From positions 6,858,047 to 6,922,046 of the forward strand of contig NC_063050.1 of NCBI RefSeq assembly GCF_018812025.1: a stretch of DNA of 64,000 nt, in the 5' to 3' direction. Below, in pieces: positions 45,574 through 56,600 of the stretch (position 1 is the first letter of the stretch; each line of letters starts with the position of its first letter). This DNA is from Megalobrama amblycephala. Taxonomy: Eukaryota > Chordata > Actinopteri > Cypriniformes > Xenocyprididae. The position numbers and the translations under genes were made by a program. The notes under the pieces are model-generated. The model saw only the letters and a program-made list of their open reading frames with translations, made no database searches and was not told the DNA's origin.

Positions 45574-47543
45574 CAGGGACGCCCCCAAGGGGTGGCCAGG
45601 GGTGGCCACGGCCACCCCTGTATAAACTCTGGCCACCCCTGTGGCCACCCCCAGTATGATTCTGGAGTGGGTACTATTAATTTAAATGCATAATGTAAAT
45701 TCACAAGTTCATGGAGTGAAAGAAAATGAAATGCCACCAAAAAAGATTGTAGATTGATTGGCGCCACCAGAGTAGCCTAGAGGCGGGCGTACACGGTGCG
45801 AATTCTGATGGTCGGAAGATCGTATATCCACGCACAACAGTCACGAGTGAGTTTATCTGAAAATCGTACGGACGAGGTGATATACGACACGATTTTTCGG
45901 CCTGCAGATTTTCGAAGCAATCGCACAAAGTTCCGTGTGTGTGTGTGTGTGTGTGAGTGAGAGAGAGAGAGAGAGAGAGAGAATGCGAGCGGGGCGCGAG
46001 CTCAAATCAGAATACCCATTGTGACATGCTGGATAGAAAATAGGCCTATGTGAAATAAGTTGTTTTTTTTCTCATCGACTAGTGTTCAAGCCATTAGTTG
46101 ACTAATCACATTGATTAGTTGATTATTCACATTCAAGTTCTTAAATACTGGAGAGAATAAACTTTATAATTAGCATTTATAGCACTCAAGCGCACACATA
46201 AAGCTTGCCATAAAGAATCTGCAAAAGAAATGATTATGAATTTGACAAAAAAACAGCAAGGAGACATTTTAATTGTTTTTTCTTAATTTAATCATTGTCG
46301 GCTGCAAAGATGAAGTTGACATTGCTGACTCTCATCATCTTCGCAGGATGTCCAGAATGCACTTTTCATTCGGATTACATAATCGGAGAGTAGCCCATTT
46401 CTTTTCGTTTTAAATTATTTAGTTTAAAAGAAGACATTTCAAGCTTTCTATTGATATTTTTCTCGTGTCTGTGAGGCAAGCAGCCTATACACTGAGTTTC
46501 AGTTTATTTAGTCTATAAGTCGCGCTGCAGATCAAGTGCAAGTGATCGCGCCCGCGCATCCATGAACATATTTTGCTTCTTATTTATTAAATCCAGGCAA
46601 TTGGTTGATGAAACATTGATTAAAATTAAGATACAATTTTTACAAAACGAAATTCACTTTAAAGAAAGGCTTTCTACAAAACAAAACTTATTGAAGTGAT
46701 CAAAATCATGTCTGACACACTCCATGTCTCCAGATGTTGATGTATTCTTACTCAAGCTGTTCACTTGTCTTAATCAAATAGATGAAATAAAAAAATAACA
46801 TTATAATATAGGCATATAAATGAACATGACTCGGCCAATCAGCCGAGAATTGCATAATTACTTTATTATAGCTTAAATAAAGCGCAAAAGAAAGTACGAG
46901 CAATGATGGTCGTTGTTCTGTTGTAAATGAAGTCATGGAATTATATGAAATTAAAAACTACCTCAAAATTGTGCGTGCATGTATGAATGTGTTGACATGG
47001 TTTTAAAGCTATTTATCCAATTCGTTGGCCTTAAAACATCCTAAAATGCACATGTGTACACCAGGGAAATCTAAATTTTCTCGGGGGAGCATGCCCCCGA
47101 ACCCCCCTAGCAAAATACATTTTGTGACCTTGGCCATTATGAAACACTGCGTACGGGCCCTGGTTATATTCTAACGAAATCTGAGGTAAACGTGTATTTC
47201 TCTGTGTGCGCGCTTTGGGACTAAAAGTATGTATGTGTATGCACTGTGGTCTAAAATAAATGGGAGCAAACGCGATTGAATGTAGAAGTTTGTCTGTCGG
47301 TATTCTATTCAAAAGATCAAAATTGTTTTTTTATGGTTTTGCATTCCTGTCAGAAAATAAGAAAGTGTGCGGAAAAAAAGACCAAATTTTTTTTTTTTCA
47401 AAACATCCCCCCAAAAATCGTACCCTGTGTGTATGTGTATATATATATATATAATTTTTTTTTTTTTTTTTTTTTTGGCCACCCCAAGATTTGCTGTGGC
47501 CTCGTCTGGCCACCCCTATTAAAATTTTCTGGGGGCGCCACTG
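45574..47543. mobile_element. hAT-like element with 8-bp target duplication (CCCTATTT)
   Basis: The ends CAGGGACGCCCCCA and, inverted, CAGTGGCGCCCCCAGAAAAT match. CCCTATTT is duplicated at 45566-45573 and 47544-47551. The interior has GGCCACCCCTG repeats near both ends, (GT)n(GA)n at 45936-45983, and a module at about 47030-47290 that also occurs, inverted, in the element at 53504-54839. No transposase. Confidence 0.85.
45936..45983. repeat. (GT)n-(GA)n compound microsatellite
   Basis: A GT run followed by a GA run inside the hAT-like element. Confidence 0.85.
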
Positions 47544-47956
47544 CCCTATTTAAAGATCAGGGAGAGGGAATGGTCATTGTGAAACTTCCAAACATTTGGT
47601 ATCTCTGAAAAGCACTGAATGTGATCCTTACAAGACATCCAGACTTAAAACTGTGACATCTAAGGTCTCAGAGAAATTCATTAAAATATAATGTCCTCTA
47701 CAGAGGACAAAACTCCATATAGCTGGATGTCAGGAGGATATAGGCTATATATACATGTATTTTAATATTCAGCTAAGGGTTTTATCTGATCTTTTAATGT
47801 TTGTTTTTTTATGCTTTTTGTGTGTGCTTTTTTTCACTGTACTTGCTGATTAAAGATTTGCTGTCCTGATGGGGGGAAAAATGATTGTCCAAAAGCAGTT
47901 TTCTAAAATTTCACAGAATAATCATTTTAACTTATGCCCTGGAGCCTGTTTCTGTT

Positions 47957-48147
47957 GAGGCCCAGTTTCACAGACAGGGCTTTGACAAAGCCAGGATTAG
48001 GCCTTATTTTAATTGGGGTATTTATGTAGCTTTTATAAATGTGCCTTAGAAAAAACATTACTGATGTGCATCTTGAAACAAAACAATGACACTGACATAT
48101 TTTAAGGTCTGGCAGAAGCTTAAGCCTTGTCTGTGAAACCACCAGTA
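47957..48147. repeat. Short foldback element
   Basis: CCCAGTTTCACAGACAGGGC at the left pairs with GCCTTGTCTGTGAAACCACC at the right. Non-coding; a common type in fish genomes. Confidence 0.6.
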
Positions 48148-48337
48148 AGTATGTTAACCATGAAATTACAGAAACTCTGGGTTTTCTGTTTTAGAATGGG
48201 AGGTATGTCAAACCTGAGAAAGAAGGGTAAGTCAAGCCGTTTCTGAAAGAGAGGCAAGTTTTATTGTTACCAATAGAGTTCAATGGGACTTATGAAAGTA
48301 GTTGGCTAACGATACTTTCGGGAAACATACCCTTGGT

Positions 48338-48570
48338 CAGAAGTGGAAAGTCCAGGGGTCAGAAAGTAAAAGTCCTGCCATATTTTTATTCTACCCACTG
48401 AAGCAGTGTTAAAGTTAATGAGAAATTAATTGAGTGATGATTGAGAAATTAATTAATTTATTCATGCAGCAATGCATGATGGGATCCATGGATGAGTTTT
48501 GTTTGGTGGCACCCAGAATGCACTGCAACATGCTTTATTATTCTCACCACTGAGTTGAGAGTTGGGGGGG
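48338..48570. mobile_element. Truncated copy of the 20514 hAT-like family
   Basis: It starts CAGAAGTGGAAAGTCCAGGG and continues through AGTAAAAGTCCTGCCATATT, the ATGATTGAG segment and CAGAATGCACTGCAACATGC. Internally deleted against the full copy. Confidence 0.65.
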
Positions 48571-49090
48571 GGGTTAGGGTGATTATGACCAATCCAGTTC
48601 CTAAATTCCCTAATTCTAAATAAATAAACTAGATGGCGGAGTTGACACATTAAAGCTGTGACTGCAGAGACTTCAACATTGTTTGTATAAAATATACAAA
48701 TATATAAAATTATGAATTTTAAAAAATCCTGATGGAGTTAATGCAAAAAAAAGTGTTTTTTTTTATGGAAAATATAATTCAAGACATACTTTTTGAATAG
48801 ATTGATATATTACAGATCTCTACAATTTCAAATCAAATTTAAATTGCATTTTTAATCACTTTGTTTGGCAATTTTGAATTGTGACCTCATGCTGAAGGCA
48901 GGCTAAATTACATGTATTTCCAAGTACATAGCATGTATTTAAATTTAAATTATTTAAAAATAAAAGCAATGAATGTCCTGAGTATTCACATTTCCTTTAG
49001 ATGTAACTTTTTAAGTATATTTATTTTGATGAATGTATTTTTTTTACATAAAGAGGGCTTTTGAGTGTAGGACATGTTTTGTCCCTTATC
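48571..49090. other. No gene recognised
   Basis: AT-rich DNA downstream of the orphan Ig exon on its strand. A membrane exon was looked for and not found. Confidence 0.4.
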
Positions 49091-49113
49091 TCAAGAATCA
49101 GTGATCATCATAC

Positions 49114-49410
49114 ATGCACATGTGGGACAGAGTTGAGTGATGTTCAGGTGTCTCGTCTGGTTAGCGAATGAATTGTTCAGCACACAGCTGTAGGTGTTTT
49201 TATCCTGATATTCCACCTCCAGAGGTAGAGAGAGACTGATGCTGAGATCAGACACACTGATGCTGGACAATAAACTGTTTCCTTTGTACCAGGAGAGAGT
49301 CACATGACCCACATTCACAGCTGAACACACCAATGAACAATTTGATGACGATGAAGATGATGAAGAACATTGTGAAGAGTTACTGCTGATGACAGGAACA
49401 GGCAGACAAG
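49114..49410 (-). CDS. Orphan Ig C2-type exon (CD2/SLAM family)
   Basis: A - strand exon of 297 bases, phase 1-1, acceptor TGTTTTCCAG, candidate donor GTATGA. It encodes [13 protein letters not shown], a serine run, [48 protein letters not shown] and [11 protein letters not shown]. It has the VC...W...YSC core and the extra cysteine pair of the membrane-proximal C2 domain in fish CD48/SLAM-like receptors. Several N-glycosylation sites (NSS, NCS, NQT, NIT) are seen. No V-domain exon is found upstream (up to 50.5 kb) and no membrane exon downstream. It is probably the remnant of a third, oppositely oriented receptor gene. Confidence 0.7.
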
Positions 49411-50474
49411 CTGGAAAACATGAATGTGGGTCAGTCAACACATCAATTCATTTTTATTTTTGGGTGAAGTAACCACCTCAGTCAACAGCATGTGTTGTGC
49501 ATTGATTACCACAAAAAAATATTATGACTCGCCGCCATAGACTGTAAAAAAATCGACTCGGCGCTTGTTTTCTTTAAAGAAAAAGAAGGTTTCAGTGAGA
49601 TGCCTACAAGTGGGGCAATGGGGTCAATCTGTGTAAACTCTAAAATACTGTTTAGGGGGCTGCGTTAAGTTAAATTCTTATTTTACAGGATGCTGATTTA
49701 GCCCATAGTTTTATTTTCTGCCATAAAATACTGGGATGGAAAATTTTTATGTAATTCAATTAGGCTACATAAAACTTAAGTTTAGACTGAAATATTTTTT
49801 TGAGTGAACATATAATAGAGATAAGTTTAGAAAATGTGTATTTAACCTGCTTATTTTCGCTTCACGTCCACGAACAGCAGCAATCCTAACGGTCGAGTGA
49901 TTCCAGTCAGCTCCGCTGCTCCACCGTGTGCTTTGAAGAGACTGTATCCTTGCGCCGGGAGGGAATTCCTTCATTTCGATATTTAAACTCTACATTGTTG
50001 AAATGTCCGCGTATTTCAACAAAGAATGTATGATTATATTATATTACTGTGATTTTACAGAATATTCAAAATACAGAAAAACACATTATTCTGTAAAAAT
50101 ACAGAACATTTCTTAAAAAAAAAAAAAAGAAATTTAATGTAATACTAAAATACATGTAATTCCTTGTAAATTTAATAGTGAAAATTAAATTATAGCAAAT
50201 ATCAGTAAAACGACAGGCATTTCAGTGTATAATGACAAAACGGGAAAAATCTGTAAAAAAAAAAAATACAGACCATTACCTGTAAATTTACATAGCCTAT
50301 ATTTTTTAACAGTGCAGTCTGTTTACCCTAAATCCCACCTTGCTGATATTTCAGTCTTGTGATTCAGTAACAGGCTAGATAACACTTGTAACCAATTATC
50401 ACGAAGTATATACCCAGCTAACAGAATTTTGTCATAAGAATTCTCTTAATATTTAGTGTATATAATAAAACTGA

Positions 50475-50565
50475 CCGGCCCACATTTAAAAAAAATGGTC
50501 CGCCCCCTCTGGAATTTGCCCTATGGCCAATTCTTGAATCCGCCCATGCCAAAAAGTACGTTGTG
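50475..50565. repeat. Repeat fragment abutting the receptor copy 2 promoter
   Basis: GGTCCGCCCCCTCTGGAATT through GAATCCGCCCATGCC is GC-rich and resembles a transposon end. It finishes about 20 bases before the ISRE-type site. Confidence 0.35.
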
Positions 50566-50582
50566 AAAACACCATATTCTGA

Positions 50583-50594
50583 GAAACCGAAAGT
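50583..50594 (+). promoter_or_regulatory. ISRE/IRF-type site upstream of receptor copy 2
   Basis: GAAACCGAAAGT fits the GAAANNGAAA core of interferon-stimulated response elements. It is about 190 bases before the exon-1 ATG and about 120 bases before a TATA-like box, a spacing common in interferon-induced promoters. Factor binding is inferred. Confidence 0.6.
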
Positions 50595-50704
50595 AAATGG
50601 GTGACTGACGACGAAGTTACGCTATGACAAGTACATATGGGAGCTTTTAGAAAATGTCCAACTTGTTGAACCACGGTAATTATGGTGAACGCACCATTAC
50701 ATCT

Positions 50705-50713
50705 GCATAAAAG
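50705..50713 (+). promoter_or_regulatory. TATA-like box of receptor copy 2
   Basis: GCATAAAAG lies 63 bases before the ATG at 50776. It is the only TATA-like sequence between the ISRE-type site and exon 1. A start site near 50735-50745 would give a very short 5' leader. Confidence 0.4.
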
Positions 50714-50775
50714 CAAATGAGGTAGGTGACTTTTATTCCACACACAATTCATTTTTCTGAAGAAAGGTGATAGAA

Positions 50776-50824
50776 ATGAAGCTTCTCGTTATTTTGCTCT
50801 CGGCGTGTGAGTTACTACACCATG
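50776..50824 (+). CDS. Signal-peptide exon of receptor copy 2
   Basis: A 16-codon leader ([16 protein letters not shown]) plus one base, ending at GTAAGA. It differs from the copy-1 leader by three residues. The preceding 40 bases (ACAATTCATTTTTCTGAAGA and on) and the first 60 bases of the intron are also shared with copy 1. Confidence 0.8.
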
Positions 50825-53561
50825 GTAAGACGTTTTGTTACAATGTGTAGCTACAGACTTTAAGTTTAATTTTATATAGGCCTACTAATCAGTTTATACT
50901 AGCCTATGCAAAATTATTTATTTCTAAGCTTTTATGTCGATGAGGAAGTTTAGTCCGTTAAATGAGGACATATAGTTGCAGTGCAGTTCTTTTATTTTAC
51001 TCTGAACCACTAGATGGCACAAAAAACGTGCCGCAGCACTTTCCGAAACATCCGCTTCTCAAGATGCATGAATACATTTCTAGACGCAGTCGCGGGCAGC
51101 AAAGTTGATTCTGGTGTTGTTTGACTTTTCCATTTGTTGACATGACATGGTTAGATTCAGATGGTAAATATCAAATTAGGTATCCATCTTAGAGATAATA
51201 CCCATATTTATAATGAAACAATCACATTTTAAAATATTATAGTAATCATATAATAAAATATAATTTATTGTTACTATTGAAAATAAAATATTATTGGATC
51301 TCCTTCAATGCTTTCAAAATCTTTACTTTTTTAAAATGATGTTTATTTATGTATTTTTTTAAAGTACATTTTTATTAACATATTTTAATGACATTTTATA
51401 TTTATTGAAAAAATGAATTCTTTTATTTATCAAAACAAACAGAAAATAGTACAAACTTTGCTAAAGTGATTCTTTTAAACAGGTATTAACCTAGATATTA
51501 TTAACTTTATTTTAGCAAGTATTTGTATCAATACTTTGTGCCTTTTGCCCTGTGCCTATAGGAGCCTTTTACCCTGTGTGTGGGCTACATTTACTAGATT
51601 TTTTTTTTTTTTTAAATTAACCTCTTTTATGATTTATTTTCACACAAAATTCACATGACCTGGCTTGTTCGGCTTTATGCAGTGCTGCACAGACCGATTG
51701 GCATCTGACTTGAAGCTTATGATTAAAGGTGCCATCGAATGAAAAATTGAATTTACCTCGGCATAGATGAATAACAATAGACAGTACATGGAAATGACAT
51801 ACAGTGAGTCTCAAACACCATTGTTTCCTCCTTCTTATGTAAATCGACCTCCGAAGAACAGGCAAATCTCAACATAACACAGACTGTTACGTAACAGTCG
51901 GGATCATTAATATGTATGACCCCAATATTTGCATATGCCAGCTCATGTTCAAGGCATTACACAAGGGCAAAACGTCTGGATGTGCACAGCTGAATCATCA
52001 GACTAGGTAAGCAAGCAAGGACAATAGCGAAAAATTGCAGATGGAGCTATAATAACTGACATGATCCATGATATCATGATATTTTTAGTGATATTTTTAA
52101 ATATTTTAAAATGTCTTTCTAAAAGTTTCGTTAGCATGTTGCTAATGTACTGTTAAATGTGGTTAAAGTTACCATCGTTTATTACTGTATTCACGGAGAC
52201 AAGAGCCGTCACTATTTTCATTTTTAAACATTTGCAGTCTGTATAATGCATAAACACAACTTCATTCTTTATAAATCTCTCTCCAACAGTGTGTAATTTT
52301 AGCTTTAGCCACGGAGCACAGCCTCAAACTCATTCAGAATCAAATGTAAACATCCAAATAAATACTTTACTCACAGGAATTGAAGCATGCATGCAGTATG
52401 AATGACGAACACTGTGTAAAGATCCATTTTGAGGGTTATATTAGCAGTGTGAACTCTGTTTATGCTGGTTAAGGCAGTCGAGAGCTCGGGGGCGGGGGAG
52501 TGCGAGATTTAAAGGGGCCGCGCAGTCTGAATCGGTGCATATATAATTATGGCTCAAAATAGGCAGTTAAAAAAATTAATAAAAAAAAATCTATGGGGTA
52601 TTTTGAGCTGAAACTTCACAGACACGTTCAGGGGACACCTCAGACTTATATTACATCTTGTTAAAACTGGTTCTAGGGCAGCTTTAACAACAAGCCCATT
52701 AGACAGGGCTGCAACAAACGATTATTTTGATAATCGATTAATCTAACTGCATACACCTTCAGGTTTTCTTTCCTCCTTAGAAGTCATCAATAGTCCAACT
52801 GACTGGTACAGTGTTTTATTAAATCTGGGAAGTGTAAAAATAACTTTTGATTAAGAGTAAATATATGAACATGTAATAGTGCATATTGCTCCCCCTAGAT
52901 TTTTTTTTTTTTTTTTTTTTTTACTAACTATAGAGTTTATGGACATCGAATGGCTTTCCTGGGGTAAATGTAACATTTTGTGACATACTTGTTTGCAAGC
53001 TGTTTTATTGACGTCTTTCTGCGGTTGAAACTCTGATTAAGTGATTACATTAGAGATGGCTTAATTTCAGTAAGTTGTACTGTATCTTTCAACATACTTT
53101 CTGATGTTCATTCAAGTTTATTTCATGCTGTAATAGCAGAAAAAAAGAAGATAATAGGTTCACGTGCCACTTGACTTGAGGTGCTACAGCGATCTGTCAT
53201 GCCACATTAAAGAGCACCAAAAGCACATGTAATGTTTAAATCCTGTAGTAAAATTGACAGAATTTAAAAGCCGAGGCTGTTTTATATCAAAAGTAACGTG
53301 ATCTGACTCATCTGTCGGTGTGTTATCTGTATCCTCTTTCCTCTGCTATGTATCTTTCACTGCATGAGAAAATGGACGTGTGGCTTGTGAACAGTGAGAT
53401 TGAATGTGAGTTGGTGGCCCTGCATGACAGCATTTTTTGTAGTTATGCCAAACATTATGTTTGTTTTATGCTATGTTAAACTCACACATTTTATGGGTTC
53501 AACCAGTGGCGTAGCCAGAATTTTATTTTTGGGGGGGCCCATCTAAAAATGAGGGGGCCGC

Positions 53562-53627
<66 letters not shown>

Positions 53628-56600
53628 CACTAATAATGACTACAATGACACTAATAATTCTTAACTTATAAAAGAAATGCAAAATCAATCGGTAGTTATT
53701 AATAGAATAACGCGACATAAACCTTTACATTCAATCGCGTTTGGTCCCATTTATATTTGATCACAGTGCATACTACATATACAAACTTTTACTCTCAAAG
53801 TGCGCACATTTGTAGAAATACACGTTTACCTCAGATTTCATTAGATAGAATTTATAGAACATGTACGCAGAGCTTCATAATTACAGAGGTCATAAAATGT
53901 AGTTTGCTAGGGGGGTACGGGGGCATGCTCCCCGAGAAAATTTAGATTTCCTTGGTGTACATATGTGCATTTTTAAGACGTTAAGGCCAACAAATCAGAC
54001 AACAATAGCTTTAAAACTATGTCAACAAATACATGCATGCACAGTTTTGAGGCAGCTTTAATAGCATGTTTGGCAATTTCATTTTCAAACGACGGTCATT
54101 GCTTGTAGTTTCTATTGCGCTTTTTTAAAGCTATAATAAAGTAATTATGCAGCGCGCGCCGGCGCATTTGCGCATGCAATTCTTGAGTGCGCGCCACGAG
54201 CACAATAGCCTATAACGGCTGATTGGACAGTCGTGTTATTTTTTCTGAGTTTTACCGACATAGGCTTACATGATCTCATCTGACCTCTTCTAGCAACATT
54301 AAATCCAGGAGAGAAGACAATTCTAGAGAAAATGCATGTTTGATTTACATGGAACAAAGTTTGAGCATGCACAGCCGCACTCGCAATATCTGAGAGAGAG
54401 AAAATAACGCCACGGAAACTGTCTCAAATTAACTATAATGACGAGAAGAAAGATGTGTGCGCTGCAGTCAGAGGTTCTTGATTCTCTAACGACTTTTTAT
54501 TGGTTAAAATGAATGGAGAGTATCTGAGCTCGAGCATCCACCGGATTTCAATGCATTGAGATGCGCGTCCTGGAAACAGGAAGCCTCGGGTGCGGCTTCA
54601 CATTGCCACTCACCGCATAATAACGAAGTCTCACGCGCAAAGATAATAACAGCAGAGACTACGCGCAACACGTGAAATAATCAAACCAATAAGTCTAAAA
54701 ACAGCTGTTGCATTTTATCGCGCAGCATATGCATCAGTGTAAATCAACATAAAAAAAAAAATTGCTCAGAAATCTGGGGGGGCCTGCATGTCAATGAGGG
54801 GGCCTAGGCCCCCTCAGGCCCCCCGTGGCTACGCCACTGGGTTCAACATCATTTGCACTATGCACTCCGAAGCGCCGTGTCTTCTATTGGATTGGATCTG
54901 GGAGGACTGCATTACAGTATTGCGCTACAGCGTTCCATTGGTCAAACTGTGTTATTGCAGGCCCTTCAAATTGGTCATATGAGATCAAAAGACTATTTGA
55001 CCACAAAAATATTTGTCGACAGTTTTTTATTGTTGACGTTTCTAACGAGTAGAAATATAGTGTGGTCCCTTTAAGAACTGCTTCCGTTAAACTGTTGTTG
55101 ATCTGCAATGATCCAAGCACCGCATGTATGCGGGTTATTTTTCTGGTTATTTTTCTGTTGCTTCTTTATTTATTTTATTTCTCAAGTAATGCTGTGGACG
55201 GCACAACATTTGTGACAGACAGTCACATAAGTTCCATGGGGAATAAAGCGCCGGTTGTGTAATTGCCAATCGCCTCTGTGAAGTCTGTCTAAATTCAAGT
55301 GAGCTATCCCTGTTTGCTCTGTAACCACCGCGTTACACGTTGTCGATAATGTCGACTAATCGTTTCAGCCCTAGACAGGTTGCTTCAAAAAAGGTGCAAC
55401 AAAAAATTTACTTTTTATGGAGGCTCAGTCTTTTTGGAGTCAGTCACAGAGTCATGTTGCTGTTTTATCATGCTTGTATTGAATCAATCTCATAGCAGCC
55501 TGGTTTGGTAACTTGACAGTTACTCTTAGTTCACAGTTAAACCATCTGGTGCGGATGGCAATGAAAGTGGTCAGTCTGGAGGTTTACCCCAATCTTCAGT
55601 CTATATTCAACAAAATTGTTTTTAAACAGGCAAGGAAAATGACTCTCATGTGCTTTATCCTGCTTCCATCTGGTCGATGGTTTGGTACCGTAAGATTTCG
55701 CTACAACCGCTATAAAAATTATTTTGTTTCTTTGGCTACAGTGATTATGTGATTATGTTATTGATATTGACCTTATTCCTGAGGAGCCTACTGCATTTCA
55801 AATTATGGGTTGCCCTACAAATAAAGCTTATTATCCTTCAGTTTGATTGAATGAGCTGTCAATTTTTCTTTCATGTTTTATTTTTTAGACATCATGAGAA
55901 TAATGTAACGCTTGGTAACGTTATAACAAGAATATATATGGCAAAAGCTCTTTTCAGTCGCTGCTTTCTATCCTCGTGATTATTTTCTTTTGTCCCTTTG
56001 CATTCCACTGAAATAGTATGAATAAGGACATCATATACTGCATATTTGTGGTCTGTTCTCCCGATATAATTTACGATATATCCCATTAATAATTCACTTG
56101 CACAAAGAATCTCTTGTTTTTCACCTCAAAGTCTCACATCTATTTCCAGGTTTGTTTTCACAGGTGGCCTATATACAATTTATTATCTGTAAAAATGGAA
56201 ATCACTTTGAAATAGTATCATGCAATGCTGAAGTTCATGAACATTTTTTATTAAGGCAACATATGTTACATAATACAGATATATATATATATATATTTAA
56301 CCTGTTATTGCTGTGGAAAGAATCGCGCTTTTTCATGGCCTGTTGAAAGTACCTTGTTGATGCTTTTACAGTTTAAATGTCCTTTTAACGTTCGTTGGTT
56401 GAAGGGTGAGTAGAATAATGTCATCTCATTGTACCCAGTTTAAAAATAAAATGTATTATTGCGTTCACAGAGCGAGTCTATCACTGACTGTTTACGCTTA
56501 ACGGAAGTTACACCCATAATTCACGCAAAGGGTCATGGGGCGTAGGAATAAGGTGGATAAGTATCTTTTTATGCAGCTTCACCTGTATTGCCCAAAAACA

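Larger units (their letters stand above)
52704..55373. mobile_element. hAT-like element with CAGGGCTGCAAC ends, host of a nested hAT
   Basis: The left end CAGGGCTGCAACAAACGATT (then ATTTTGATAATCGATTAATC) is matched inverted by GTCGACTAATCGTTTCAGCC at the right. This is a familiar fish hAT terminal sequence. It sits inside a LINE fragment and contains the element 53504-54839. No transposase frame. Confidence 0.65.

Noticed and set aside
47260..47608. Frames near 47.3 kb
   Set aside because: They cross poly-T and TA runs inside the hAT-like element 45574-47543.
55892..56346. Frames in intron 1 of receptor copy 2
   Set aside because: Short, no domain, no splice support, contain AT repeats.
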